The position numbers and the translations under genes were made by a program. From NCBI GenBank assembly GCA_016715065.1, contig JADKBN010000031.1, positions 310,001 through 374,000 of the forward strand: a stretch of DNA of 64,000 nucleotides, given 5' to 3'. The notes beneath the pieces are model-generated. The model worked only from the letters and a program-made list of their open reading frames with translations. It searched no databases and was not told the origin of the DNA. The stretch is from Fibrobacterota bacterium. GTDB lineage: Bacteria; Fibrobacterota; Fibrobacteria; UBA5070. Below are positions 1 through 9,617 of the stretch, one piece after another (the stretch's first letter is position 1; every line of letters begins with the position of its first letter).

Positions 1-2
1 TC

Positions 3-206
3 GACCAGGCGGTGGAGGCCAACGAACCATCGCTCTTGTCGCAGTACGCGCTGGAACTGGCCGAAAAGGTCCACTCCTTCACGCACCACCACCGCGTGCT
101 GGACGTGGATGCCACGCCCGAGCGTCTGTTGCTGGTGGAAGCCGCGCGCCGCACGCTTTCGCGCGTTCTCACCATCCTCGGCTTGGAAGCCGTGGAACGC
201 ATGTAG
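3..206 (+). CDS. argS: Arginyl-tRNA synthetase, C-terminal end (partial at window start)
   Basis: The last 67 residues of a protein whose start lies before the window; the frame is open to the first base. The sequence reads like the DALR anticodon-binding domain that closes ArgS: an SLLSQYALELA helix, HHHRVL, then VEAARRTLSRVLTILGLE and the terminal VERM. Established family role: charging tRNA-Arg in the cytoplasm, with this helical domain reading the anticodon. A hairpin follows the stop codon directly, and the next gene is unrelated. The reading is based on a short but characteristic C-terminus; a different class I synthetase with a DALR domain is the only realistic alternative. Confidence 0.8.
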   Translation, partial: DQAVEANEPSLLSQYALELAEKVHSFTHHHRVLDVDATPERLLLVEAARRTLSRVLTILGLEAVERM

Positions 207-212
207 TCTCCA

Positions 213-247
213 GCACCCTGTTGATCCGTTCCGGATCGACAGGGTGC
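213..247 (+). terminator. Hairpin after argS, probable transcription terminator
   Basis: A 16-bp stem with one mismatch (GCACCCTGT[T/C]GATCCG) closes on a 3-base loop six bases after the argS stop. No real T-tract follows (only CTTGAAC), so intrinsic termination is inferred from position and stem strength alone. Confidence 0.5.
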
Positions 248-257
248 CTTGAACTGG

Positions 258-278
258 TTGGGCATAATTGATGCCCAA
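258..278. promoter_or_regulatory. Perfect 8-bp dyad upstream of the first lipoprotein gene
   Basis: TTGGGCAT and ATGCCCAA flank a 5-base spacer, about 75 bp before the first TIGR02171-type gene. It could be a regulator site or a small hairpin. No convincing -10/-35 pair was found around it. Confidence 0.3.
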
Positions 279-354
279 GCGAACCATTCCATCCTGTGTA
301 TTGTGATAGGATCGCCAAACGGCAACTCACCTATCCATCAACATCATTTCACCA

Positions 355-3240
355 ATGACGATCCGTCCCATGCATTCGACCACTACGCTTTGGTTCTGCC
401 GTCCGCTGGCGACCGAACCGGCCAGTGCCAGCCTTCCGCGTTCGCGAAATCGCAGACAATTCGCCTGCTGGACGATCGCCTTCGCCTGCATGCTCTCTTC
501 CTGCAACCTTTCACGCACCATCCTTTCCGAAGACGAAACCTCCCAAGACTCCAAAGCCGGGCCCGCTCATTTGATCCCTGCCAAGGGCGCCATCCTCCGG
601 CTTGGCTCCGACGATCCCCAGGCCGCTCCCGAAGAGCGCCCTGGTTGGACCCGGTTCGCCCACGATTTCTGGATCGACACCAACGAGGTCTCGCAGAAGG
701 ATTTCTCCGCCCTGGTTGGACGGAATCCGTCACAAACGAAAGGCGAAAGCCTCCCCGTGACCAATGTCACCTGGTTCGATGCGGTGCTGGCGGCGAACGC
801 TCGTTCGAAACGGGATGGACTCGACTCGGTCTACGAATACGCGTCGTCGACTTTGGGTGGTGACGGGGCCGCGCTGGATCTGGCCGGACTGTCCAGCCAC
901 CTCGATCGAAATGGCTGGCGACTTCCCACGGAAGCGGAGTGGGAATTGGCCGCTCGCGCAGGTTCGACCTCACCCTACCCCTGGGGCACCTTCGCCGATT
1001 CCGCGAAAGCCCGCCGATCGGCGTGGTTTCAAAACAATGCCGGCGGATCGATCCATCCGACCGGGTCTCTCCAAGGCAATGCCTGGGGACTCCACGACAT
1101 GGCAGGAAACGCGATGGAATGGGTGCAGGACTGGAAGGGTTCCCACCCCAAGGACACTCTCGTCGACGATGCGGGACTCGAAGCACCCAACGACATTCCG
1201 GAGATCCCTCTGAAGGGTGGTTCCGTTGCCTATTCATTGGAACACCTCCGCCCTTCCTCGCGAACAGGAACCTACGCGGCCTATCGCTCTTCCCGTTCCG
1301 TAGACCTGGGATTCCGCCTTGTCCGCGGCGCCTTCCATCCGTCCTATTCGAACGCCTCGGGAACAGGAATCCAGGCTCCTTCCGTCGCGATTCATGCCGG
1401 AAACCTCACCGATGCGCTCGCCTCGCACGAGGCGAAACTCGTGTTCCTGAATCGCTCCGGCGGAAAGGGAATCCTGAGTTGGATCGACTTCAGCGAATCC
1501 TCTCCTGTCGTCCGATCGATCTCCGATCCTGATCCCGCGTTCCACCCGGAAATCTCACCGGACGGAAAGTGGGTCGTATGGTGCACTGTTCTGGAGGGGT
1601 CCCATTCGTCCTCCTCGAGGTTGAAGGCAAGAAGGCTGGTGGCCAAGGACACCACAACGGTCGACCTGGGGAATGGAGCCGTCCCGCGATGGTGGGTGGA
1701 TGGAAAGGACACGCTGCTTGTTTGGACAAATTCCGCCATAGACAACACCGACCCACGATGGGGAAGCGAACGCACCTTCGCGCGCCGCTGGTCGTCCTCC
1801 ACCACAACGGGCTCCATCCAGGAATGGGCGGTCGGCGGATTCCACGATGGACGCTCCGGACCATTTCTATACACCGGATATCGCCGCCTCGAGCAATGGG
1901 ACACCCGATCCAACTCGGAACGCACCTTGTTCACAGCACCCGCCAACGGGAAAACACCGGGGGACACCTCTCAGGTTTGCAATGTCTCCGCTGCACCAGA
2001 TGCCAGTGGTCGCGTCCTTTTCCTCGATTTCGGCTTCAACGGGAAGTCTTCGGTGGTTGGTCGACCCTACGGAGTCCATGAAATCGCCTTCATCGCCGAC
2101 AGCATCGGAACCGTTCTGCAAGCCATTCCCGCCCCCGAAGGAAAATCCAGGTGGGATCATCTTGAATGGAGCAACAATCCCCGCTGGGCAACAGCAGTCC
2201 CTTTGGAAATCAGCGGAGCCTACAAGGAAATCCACATCCTGGATGCGAACTCCGGCAAATCCAGGCCGATCGCTTCTTCAGATGAACTCTGGATGCCAAA
2301 ACTGTGGATCGGCGAGGCGGCGAAGCACACGATCGACGAGCGCATCGCCCCCGACTCGGCTGGAGCGTGGACGGTTCCCAACAACAACTCCGCGAACGAG
2401 GAATTCTCCGTGAAAACCCGGGCCTTCTGGCGCCTGCACGGTCGCATCAACGTCGCCTTCATCGGAAATTCACGGCCGAAATCGGGATTCGATCCATCCT
2501 TGATCCATGTGGGAACCGCATTCAACTGGGGATACAGCGGAGCGGAGATCGCAGGGAATCGAAGGGTGATCGAACAGTACCTGCTGCCTCATGCACCTTG
2601 GCTCCAAGTGGTTTTGCTCGGCCTGACGCCGGGGTGGATGTTCGCCTATCGCTCCGAGAATTGGTCCAACATCGAAACGACCATCGGCTACAAGTACGAC
2701 TTGAATCATCGCTTTTGGCGCAACGAGATTCCCACGGCATATCTCGATGCGGTCAATTCCCGCAAATGGCCATCCGCCATCTCCTACGACAGCCTGGGAG
2801 GTCGGATCCACCGCGGATCGAAATCAGTCACCAATCCACCAGCCACGAACATCCCAGCCACCATCGACGAGAATTTCTCCTCCCAGCCATTTTTGGACAA
2901 CTGGATCGATCTGGTCGCCGTCGTCGATACCCTGAACACCCTCGGGATCCAGGTCGTCCTTGTGAATTTTCCACAGCGAGGAGACTATGGATCGACTCCG
3001 TACATGGGCATCTACGGTCCAACCTGGAACAGATGGCACGAATTGTCCAGACGCTTGAGATCCCTGGAAACAAGCCATCCTCTATTCCACTTCTACGATG
3101 CCCATTTGGATGGCAAGCACGACTATCCGGACACGTCTTTCATCAACGAGGATCACTTGAACCACATCGGGGCCATCCAGCTTTCCAACCGGCTGGACAG
3201 TCTCCTGCAGGAGCTTCCCTTGAAATCGATACCCCGGTGA
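355..3240 (+). CDS. TIGR02171-type lipoprotein, copy 1 (FGE-like + beta-propeller + SGNH-like)
   Basis: Function unknown; the family is known from Fibrobacter succinogenes. After a basic N-terminus and a hydrophobic stretch comes an LSSC lipobox near residue 49, so it is probably an outer-membrane or periplasmic lipoprotein. Residues about 75-325 resemble the formylglycine-generating-enzyme/SUMF1 fold (GWRLPTEAEWELAARAGS, then LHDMAGNAMEWVQDW and GFRLVRG), but no cysteine is present there, so FGE-type oxidase chemistry is unlikely. Residues about 385-660 look TolB/WD40-like (ISPDGKWVVW). The last ~240 residues contain GNSR, a YDAHLDGKHDY block and DHLNHIG near the end, suggesting an SGNH-hydrolase-like domain. 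Two similar genes and a remnant follow on the same strand. The start used is the farthest upstream; an ATG 15 bases later is equally possible, and neither has a clear ribosome-binding site. Confidence 0.8.
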   Translation: MTIRPMHSTTTLWFCRPLATEPASASLPRSRNRRQFACWTIAFACMLSSCNLSRTILSEDETSQDSKAGPAHLIPAKGAILRLGSDDPQAAPEERPGWTRFAHDFWIDTNEVSQKDFSALVGRNPSQTKGESLPVTNVTWFDAVLAANARSKRDGLDSVYEYASSTLGGDGAALDLAGLSSHLDRNGWRLPTEAEWELAARAGSTSPYPWGTFADSAKARRSAWFQNNAGGSIHPTGSLQGNAWGLHDMAGNAMEWVQDWKGSHPKDTLVDDAGLEAPNDIPEIPLKGGSVAYSLEHLRPSSRTGTYAAYRSSRSVDLGFRLVRGAFHPSYSNASGTGIQAPSVAIHAGNLTDALASHEAKLVFLNRSGGKGILSWIDFSESSPVVRSISDPDPAFHPEISPDGKWVVWCTVLEGSHSSSSRLKARRLVAKDTTTVDLGNGAVPRWWVDGKDTLLVWTNSAIDNTDPRWGSERTFARRWSSSTTTGSIQEWAVGGFHDGRSGPFLYTGYRRLEQWDTRSNSERTLFTAPANGKTPGDTSQVCNVSAAPDASGRVLFLDFGFNGKSSVVGRPYGVHEIAFIADSIGTVLQAIPAPEGKSRWDHLEWSNNPRWATAVPLEISGAYKEIHILDANSGKSRPIASSDELWMPKLWIGEAAKHTIDERIAPDSAGAWTVPNNNSANEEFSVKTRAFWRLHGRINVAFIGNSRPKSGFDPSLIHVGTAFNWGYSGAEIAGNRRVIEQYLLPHAPWLQVVLLGLTPGWMFAYRSENWSNIETTIGYKYDLNHRFWRNEIPTAYLDAVNSRKWPSAISYDSLGGRIHRGSKSVTNPPATNIPATIDENFSSQPFLDNWIDLVAVVDTLNTLGIQVVLVNFPQRGDYGSTPYMGIYGPTWNRWHELSRRLRSLETSHPLFHFYDAHLDGKHDYPDTSFINEDHLNHIGAIQLSNRLDSLLQELPLKSIPR

Positions 3241-3368
3241 CTGGATCGCCAATGCCTCATCCTCCATCACGCCAGATGATGCCATCTCGTGAATCGTCTC
3301 CGCAGGGAGGGATTCACCCACACACGCCATTTCGCAAAAACCACCACACCATGGAAGTCAGGCAAGCC

Positions 3369-6191
3369 ATGAGCTGGAATTGGAACAACTCTCGCACGTT
3401 ACACGCAGCGACCCGACCACGGAACGAAGTCCGATGGCTCCTAGTCTCGGCATTCACCGCCATCCTCCTCTCCTCGTGCAATTTGTCACGCACGATCGAA
3501 TCCGAGGGAGAGAGCCCTCTCGTCTCGACTTCGTCCAGTCCTGCTCGCCTGGTCGCCGCCAAGGGCACCATCCTCCGGCTTGGCTCCGACGATCCCCAGG
3601 CAGCCCCGGAAGAACGGCCCGGTTGGACCCGCTTCCAGCACGACTTCTGGATGGACACCACGGAAGTCACCCAGAAGGAATACACCGCGCTAACTGGACG
3701 GAATCCGTCCCAGGCCAAGGGAGACAACCTGCCTGTGACCAATGTCACCTGGTTCGATGCCGCGCTTGCGGCCAATGCGCGATCAAAGCGGGATGGATTG
3801 GACACGGTCTACCGGTACTCTTCCACCTCGGTGAGCACCGACGGTGTGGCACTGGATCTGGCGGGTCTTTCCATGCACCTCGATCGCGACGGATGGCGCC
3901 TGCCCACCGAAGCCGAATGGGAGCTTTCGGCTCGCGCAGGCTCGACGTCGCCATATGCGTGGGGATCCATCGCGGATTCCGCGAAGGCCCGCGAATACGC
4001 CTGGTTCCAAGCCAATGCAAGCGGAACGATCCATCCTGTCGGGAGTCTCGCCGCCAATGCCTGGGGATTCCACGACATGGCGGGGAATGTGATGGAGTGG
4101 GTGCAGGATTGGAAGGGACCGTTCCCCAAGGACAGCCTCGACGACTTCATGGGTCAAGCCTCGCCAGGCGAGGTCGCGGACATCCCGCTCAAAGGCGGCG
4201 CGTCAAAATTCGGGATCAGCTACCTTCGGACATCCACCCGCAGCGCAACCTACGCCTCGGGCAGGGGCGCCAGGACGGAATATGTCGGATTTCGGCTCGC
4301 GCGCGGAGGGTTCCGGCCATCCTTCATCGATCCGTCAGGAGTTTCGCTACAGCTTGCTCCGGTCCATCTGACCGCTTCCAATCTCGCAGCCCATCTATCC
4401 GTTCGCGCTGCTCGGCTGGTGTTTCTCAATCGCAGCGGCGGCAAAGGCACCCTTGCCTGGGTTGATTTCGCGGAAGCCTATCCTGTGGTCCGCTACCTGT
4501 CCGATACGTTCCCCGTCTTTCATCCTGTCATTTCGCCGGATGGAAAGTGGGTCGCGTGGAGCACTGCTTTGGAAGGGTCGACTTCACCTTCGCGCATTCG
4601 CGCGAGAAAATTGAGCACCAGTTCATCCGCCGCGATCGATCTTGGGTCCGGAGCCATCCCCCGATGGTGGATTGATGGCACCGATACATTCCTGATCCGC
4701 GCCGAGGCCATGGACAACCTTTCCAGCGGGTGGGCAACGAGCCGCACGACGATGCGCAGATGGTCCGCAGGAGCCCTCGAGTCCTCGGAACAAACCCTGG
4801 CCTCGGGTTCGTTCCACGACGGACGCTCTGGACATTTTATGTACTCCGGGTACCGCAGACTGATGCAACGCGACTTGGTTTCCGGGAAGGACCGCATCCT
4901 TTTCACTGCTCCCGAAAACGGGAAAACCACCGGAGACACCTCGCAGGTCTGCAACGTCAGCACCGCACCTGACGGATCGGGACGCGTCATGTTCCTGGAT
5001 TTCGGATTTGGCGGCAGGTCGAGCGTAGTTGGCAGGCCATACGGGATCCACGAGATCGCGTTTGTGGCGGACAGCTTCGGACGTATTTTGCAGAACTTAC
5101 CGGCACCCGCGGGCGAGCAGCAGTGGGACCATCTGGAGTGGTCGAATGTGTCGAGGTGGGCGGTGGCTTCGGTGCAGAACGGTACGGGCGCCAACCACGC
5201 CATCCATCTTCTGGACCTCGAGACCGGAAGCTCTCTCCCGCTCGCGGCAGGCGAGGATCTTTGGCAGCCGGGCTTGTGGGTGGATAGGCGTCCGGTAACG
5301 GTTGATCCCACCGGATTCGATTCCGCTGGGCGGTATTTCGATCCAATCCCGTCTCCAGAAATGACAGTTTTTGGCGAGAACTTGCTCCGGTTTTGGCTAC
5401 TTGCCGATTCATTGGATGTCGTGATGGTTGGGAGCTCCCACCTCGCAGGATTCGTTCCTTCCCATTTTCCAAACCACAATGCGCTCTCATTGGCCATGCC
5501 TGCTTCGACTCTTTCCGATTGGGAGAAGATATCAAGATTGATCGTCTTGCCTCACACGCCGAGGCTCCGCACATTGGTGGTCAGCTTCATGCCTGGATGG
5601 CTCTACCGTTACAGTGGAGTCTGGCCTGGTGAACGCTGGTCCACCGTGATCGGTCAAACTTCTGGAATCAGATTCGACAGCGCCCACCGATTCTGGAGTT
5701 CCGGCATCCCAACAGGTTTCAAGGATCGTATCCGCAATCGGATTTCCGAGAGATCTCTTCTGATGAGACCCTCGCCCGATCAATTCACCGGAGCAGGCTG
5801 GGGTGCATCGAACCCGGACATCAATCCTCTTCCAAACGAAGACACGCTTGATCCGGAATTCACACGCAACATGGCTCTCATGGACGATATCATCGCACGC
5901 GTGACACAACGAGGGGTTCATGTTCTGGTCGTGAACAATCCCCAGAGCCCAGGATATGCAACCACACCATACGCTGGCAGATACGGCCCGACTTGGCCTT
6001 CCTACCACGCCTTGATTCAAAAATTTCGAAGCAGGGAAAAGGCAAACCCATTTTTTCACTTCTACGACGCGCATCTTGACGGCAAACACGACTACGCCGA
6101 AAACGAGGCGGGAAATTGGGACCATCTCATCGGGCGAGGCTATACCAAACTCGGGCTCCGGCTTGACTCTGTCATTTCGAGTTTCAGATAG
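3369..6191 (+). CDS. TIGR02171-type lipoprotein, copy 2
   Basis: Tandem paralogue of the preceding gene, about 940 residues. The open frame extends far upstream through copy 1 in another frame, but that part is non-homologous. I place the start at the ATG giving MSWNWNNS (GGAAG lies 11 bases upstream); an in-frame ATG 18 bases earlier is possible. A hydrophobic segment ends in a LSSC lipobox followed by NLSRTIE, as in copy 1. The FGE-like domain (GWRLPTEAEWELSARAGS, GFRLARG) again lacks cysteine. A WD40/TolB-like middle (ISPDGKWVAW) follows, then an SGNH-like tail with VGSSH, the YDAHLDGKHDY block and WDHLIG. The strong similarity of copies 1-3 over the first two domains, with a more divergent C-terminal domain, suggests the C-terminal part sets specificity. 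That last point is inference. Confidence 0.8.
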   Translation: MSWNWNNSRTLHAATRPRNEVRWLLVSAFTAILLSSCNLSRTIESEGESPLVSTSSSPARLVAAKGTILRLGSDDPQAAPEERPGWTRFQHDFWMDTTEVTQKEYTALTGRNPSQAKGDNLPVTNVTWFDAALAANARSKRDGLDTVYRYSSTSVSTDGVALDLAGLSMHLDRDGWRLPTEAEWELSARAGSTSPYAWGSIADSAKAREYAWFQANASGTIHPVGSLAANAWGFHDMAGNVMEWVQDWKGPFPKDSLDDFMGQASPGEVADIPLKGGASKFGISYLRTSTRSATYASGRGARTEYVGFRLARGGFRPSFIDPSGVSLQLAPVHLTASNLAAHLSVRAARLVFLNRSGGKGTLAWVDFAEAYPVVRYLSDTFPVFHPVISPDGKWVAWSTALEGSTSPSRIRARKLSTSSSAAIDLGSGAIPRWWIDGTDTFLIRAEAMDNLSSGWATSRTTMRRWSAGALESSEQTLASGSFHDGRSGHFMYSGYRRLMQRDLVSGKDRILFTAPENGKTTGDTSQVCNVSTAPDGSGRVMFLDFGFGGRSSVVGRPYGIHEIAFVADSFGRILQNLPAPAGEQQWDHLEWSNVSRWAVASVQNGTGANHAIHLLDLETGSSLPLAAGEDLWQPGLWVDRRPVTVDPTGFDSAGRYFDPIPSPEMTVFGENLLRFWLLADSLDVVMVGSSHLAGFVPSHFPNHNALSLAMPASTLSDWEKISRLIVLPHTPRLRTLVVSFMPGWLYRYSGVWPGERWSTVIGQTSGIRFDSAHRFWSSGIPTGFKDRIRNRISERSLLMRPSPDQFTGAGWGASNPDINPLPNEDTLDPEFTRNMALMDDIIARVTQRGVHVLVVNNPQSPGYATTPYAGRYGPTWPSYHALIQKFRSREKANPFFHFYDAHLDGKHDYAENEAGNWDHLIGRGYTKLGLRLDSVISSFR

Positions 6192-6248
6192 CCACCTCCC
6201 TGCGCCGCTTTTCCATTCTTCAGCCTTATTCCAAATGAGTCTGCGATC

Positions 6249-9056
6249 ATGAATTTTTCCGTAGATTTGCGAACCTGTTTGACCGGACTTGTCGGGATTT
6301 GCTTGATCTTGGGGTGTCGTGATTCCTCCACGTCGCCCCTTCCAAACGAAGTTGCCAAGACTCCTCGATCAAGTCCTGCCCGCCTGATCGCCGCAAAGGG
6401 CTCCCTCCTGCGCCTGGGCTCCGACGATCCGCAAGCCAGCCCTGAAGAACACCCCGGCTACACTCGTTTCGCACACGATTTCTGGATGGACACCACCGAG
6501 GTCACCCAGAAGGAATTCACCGCGCTGACTGGACGGAATCCGTCCGCGACCAAGGGCGAAGACCTTCCCGTGACCAGCGTGACCTGGTTCGACGCGGCAC
6601 TCGCGGCCAATGCGCGATCCAAGCGAGACGGGTTGGACACGGTGTACCAATATTCGTCGTCCACTCTTGGCGGCGACGGCGTGGCCTTGGATCTGGCGGG
6701 ACTGTCCATCCATCTGGACCGAAATGGCTGGCGTCTTCCCACCGAAGCCGAATGGGAGCTGGCAGCGCGCGCTGGATCGACGACACCCTATGCCTGGGGA
6801 TCGATCGCCGATTCGGCGAAGGCTCGGCAATACGCTTGGTTCCAAGCCAATGCAGGTGGAGCGATCCATCTCACTGGATCTCTCGAGGCCAATGCTTGGG
6901 GACTCCACGACATGGCAGGAAACGTCCTGGAGTGGGTGCAGGATTGGAAGCATCCGTTCCCCAAGGACACCATCGTCGATTTAGCCGGACTTGCATCACC
7001 AGGAGAAGTCGCGGACATTCCGATCAAAGGTGGCGCTTTCAAGTTCGGAATCTCCTTCTTGCGCCCCTCCAACCGAACCGCCACCTACGCCTCGGGAAGA
7101 AGCGTCAGGACGGAATATGTCGGATTCCGTATGGCGCGCGGAGGATTTCGACCATCCTACACCGATCCATCGGGAGCGTCCCTCCAAATCCCGCCTGTCA
7201 ATTTGGCCACATCCGACCTCGCCTCTTGTCTTTCGGTCCGCTCGGCGCGCCTGGTTTTCATGAATCGTTCCAACGGCAAAGGCACCCTTTCCTGGGTGGA
7301 TTTCGGAGAAGTCAGCCCGATCGTCCGCTACCTTCCTGATTCATTCCCGGTTTTCCATCCAGTTATCTCACCGGACGGAAAGTGGGTTGCGTGGAGCACC
7401 GCGTTGGAGGGATCCACCTCTCCGTCGCACATCCGTGCACGACGCCTTGGCGCCACTGCATCGGCAGTGATCGACCTGGGTTCAGGGGCAATCCCGCGTT
7501 GGTGGGTGAACGGAACCGATACATTCCTGATCCGCGCGGAGACCATGGACAATCTTTCCAGCACGTGGACCTCCAGCAAAACGACGATGCGCAGATGGTC
7601 GGAGGGAAACCTCGAATTATCGGAACAGATCCTGGCAAGTGGCTCGTTCCATGATGGACGGTCTGGACACTTTCTGTACACAGGTTATCGTCGACTGGTC
7701 CAGCACGACATGATATCCGGGAAAGATCGCATCTTGTTCACCGCTCCCGAAAACGGCAAATCCTCCGTAGACACCTCGCAAGTCTGCAATGTCAGCGCCG
7801 CACCCGACGGTTCCGGACATGCGATGTTCCTGGATTTCGGGTTCGATGGAACATCTGGAGTCGTGGGAAGACCCTACGGGATCCACGAAGTCGCCTTCAT
7901 CGCCGACACCAATGGGCATATTCTGCAGAACATCCCGGCTCCCGCTGGCGAACTGCAGTGGGACCACTTGGAATGGTCGAACAACCCAAAGTGGGCGGTC
8001 GCCTCCGTGCAGAACGGAACCGGTGTGAGCCATGCGATCCACCTCCTGGATATCGAGTCCGGAACTTCCATCCCGCTGGCGACTGGCGAGGATCTTTGGC
8101 AACCAGGGTTGTGGGTGGGTTGCGATCCTGCGACCTCAACATCCTCGCCAATCGATTCTGCGGGAGCGTATTCCATGAAGATCTCCCCTATCGAACCCGA
8201 AATCAACAGCGCAGTTTTGGCAGAAGCAAGTTACAAACTCGCCCTTTTCTGGTCTCAGAGGGAGGACATTGAATTCGCCTTCGTCGGGAGCTCGAGAGTG
8301 GCGGCGGGTATCGTTCGATCAGAGTTCAGTGCATGGAAAACATTCAACTGGGGAATCGCTTCCAGCCCCACCTACTCGGACTTCCAGTGGGTCAGGAACT
8401 ATCTGCTTCTATGTCCACGCTTGAAAGTCGTCGGATTATCGCTTATGCCTGGTTGGTTTCTCGAGGAAAACGGCATCGGTCACTGGAACACGGTTTCCAA
8501 TTCCGTCGGATTTCGGTACGATCAAAACCAAGGATTCTGGCGCGTTCCCGCTGTCGATCAGCGCTTTCTAAATTCGGTTTCCGACCATTCCCCAATGCCC
8601 ATCCAAGTTCTTGATCAAACCTGGGGAGAATGGGTGCTTCCATCGACTGGATGGGGCGGACAGACTCCACGTTTGATTGTCAACGACGCAGCCGAAGCCG
8701 CTGGGTCCGCTCTCGCCGGAAACCTAAGGCTTGTCAGGGACCTTGCCGGGGAGCTTCGCAGCCGCGGCATTCTTCTTGTCCTGATCAACTTTCCACAATC
8801 ACCCGCCTACAGAAACACCGCGTATGCCGGAATCTACGGACCTACATGGCCCACCTACCATCGCGTCCTGGACAGCGTCCGTTCGATCGCTTCAGAATAC
8901 GATAATTTCCGATTCTACGATGCCCACCTGGATGGGAAGCACGCTTATGATTCACTTGACTTTTACGATGACAGCCACCTATCGCACACTGGTGGGATCA
9001 AATTAAGCCGCCGTCTTGATTCGGCGATCAAAGCGTGGAGGGCAGGTTCGCATTGA
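6249..9056 (+). CDS. TIGR02171-type lipoprotein, copy 3
   Basis: Third tandem member, 935 residues, 57 bases after copy 2. The N-terminus is a compact signal with lipobox ILGC. The FGE-like domain (about residues 50-300; GWRLPTEAEWELAARAGS, WGLHDMAGNVLEWVQDW) has no cysteine. The propeller-like middle contains ISPDGKWVAW and DGSGHAMFLDFGFDG. The C-terminal domain carries FVGSSR, the family's YDAHLDGKHAY block and DDSHLSHTGG, a better match to a classical D-x-x-H pair than in copies 1 and 2. The first two domains are nearer to copy 2 than to copy 1, implying successive duplication. Probably cotranscribed with the upstream copies, since no terminator is visible between them. Biological role unknown. 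Confidence 0.8.
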   Translation: MNFSVDLRTCLTGLVGICLILGCRDSSTSPLPNEVAKTPRSSPARLIAAKGSLLRLGSDDPQASPEEHPGYTRFAHDFWMDTTEVTQKEFTALTGRNPSATKGEDLPVTSVTWFDAALAANARSKRDGLDTVYQYSSSTLGGDGVALDLAGLSIHLDRNGWRLPTEAEWELAARAGSTTPYAWGSIADSAKARQYAWFQANAGGAIHLTGSLEANAWGLHDMAGNVLEWVQDWKHPFPKDTIVDLAGLASPGEVADIPIKGGAFKFGISFLRPSNRTATYASGRSVRTEYVGFRMARGGFRPSYTDPSGASLQIPPVNLATSDLASCLSVRSARLVFMNRSNGKGTLSWVDFGEVSPIVRYLPDSFPVFHPVISPDGKWVAWSTALEGSTSPSHIRARRLGATASAVIDLGSGAIPRWWVNGTDTFLIRAETMDNLSSTWTSSKTTMRRWSEGNLELSEQILASGSFHDGRSGHFLYTGYRRLVQHDMISGKDRILFTAPENGKSSVDTSQVCNVSAAPDGSGHAMFLDFGFDGTSGVVGRPYGIHEVAFIADTNGHILQNIPAPAGELQWDHLEWSNNPKWAVASVQNGTGVSHAIHLLDIESGTSIPLATGEDLWQPGLWVGCDPATSTSSPIDSAGAYSMKISPIEPEINSAVLAEASYKLALFWSQREDIEFAFVGSSRVAAGIVRSEFSAWKTFNWGIASSPTYSDFQWVRNYLLLCPRLKVVGLSLMPGWFLEENGIGHWNTVSNSVGFRYDQNQGFWRVPAVDQRFLNSVSDHSPMPIQVLDQTWGEWVLPSTGWGGQTPRLIVNDAAEAAGSALAGNLRLVRDLAGELRSRGILLVLINFPQSPAYRNTAYAGIYGPTWPTYHRVLDSVRSIASEYDNFRFYDAHLDGKHAYDSLDFYDDSHLSHTGGIKLSRRLDSAIKAWRAGSH

Positions 9057-9059
9057 TCA

Positions 9060-9496
9060 CAGATCAAACTGACTTCCACAATAGACATCTCCACGTCATC
9101 TTCTGGCTGCGCACGGATCACCTGGACGCGATTTTTGAGAAGTTCCCACATGGCCAATGGAGTTCTTCCGAGCTCGATGAAGAGCGTCATTTGACACAAT
9201 CTGGAATTTCTCGGCTCCGGGCTGAGCGATCAGGGCGAAATTCTCAACAACCACGCCCTCCCCCACGTGCCCAATCTGAAAGTAGTCGCGTTCGGACGCA
9301 TCGTGGGCGGGCTCTACGAGCCACTCAAGAACCCAGCTCGAAGACCTTGGTACACCTGGAAAGCAACACCTGGATACAGCTACGACCAAAGTCACGATTT
9401 TTGGAGGAAGGGTCTGCCTCCCGGATTTTTGGTCGAAGCGATTCGCCGAATTCTGCGCGCCTGGACTCGGTGTTCAAGAGCATTCTCTCTCGATAG
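9060..9496 (+). pseudogene. Frameshifted remnant of a fourth TIGR02171-type gene (C-terminal domain only)
   Basis: Between copy 3 and the histone-like gene lies a decayed piece of the same SGNH-like C-terminal domain. One frame gives IFWLRTDHLDAIF, matching FWLLADSLDVVM of copy 2. After a frame change, LSDQGEILNNHALPHVP and then YSYDQSHDFWRKGLPPGF match LSDWEKISRLIVLPHTP and FDSAHRFWSSGIPTGF of copy 2. Switching back to the first frame at the end gives ARLDSVFKSILSR-stop, matching LRLDSVISSFR-stop. The stretch between GF and RLDS is missing, as is everything upstream. At least two frame changes and an internal deletion make it non-functional. Confidence 0.65.
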
Positions 9497-9552
9497 ACTG
9501 AGAATCCATTTCCGAGTTGGATTCCATCACAATCACACCTGGCGATTTCCAC

Positions 9553-9588
9553 AAACAAAAAACCGCCCTCGGATCACTCCGAGGACGG
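9553..9588 (-). terminator. Rho-independent terminator of the histone-like gene
   Basis: On the minus strand a stem CCGTCCTCGGA / TCCGAGGGCGG with a 4-base loop is followed by TTTTTTGTTTG. It lies about 30 bases after the stop of the PKK-repeat gene. One of the clearest terminators in the window. Confidence 0.9.
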
Positions 9589-9617
9589 CGAACGTTACAG
9601 TACGGAGGAGAAGGCGA

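Noticed and set aside
2304..3368. Upstream extension of the second lipoprotein frame
   Set aside because: Reads through copy 1 in the wrong frame; homology starts at the lipoprotein signal after 3369.
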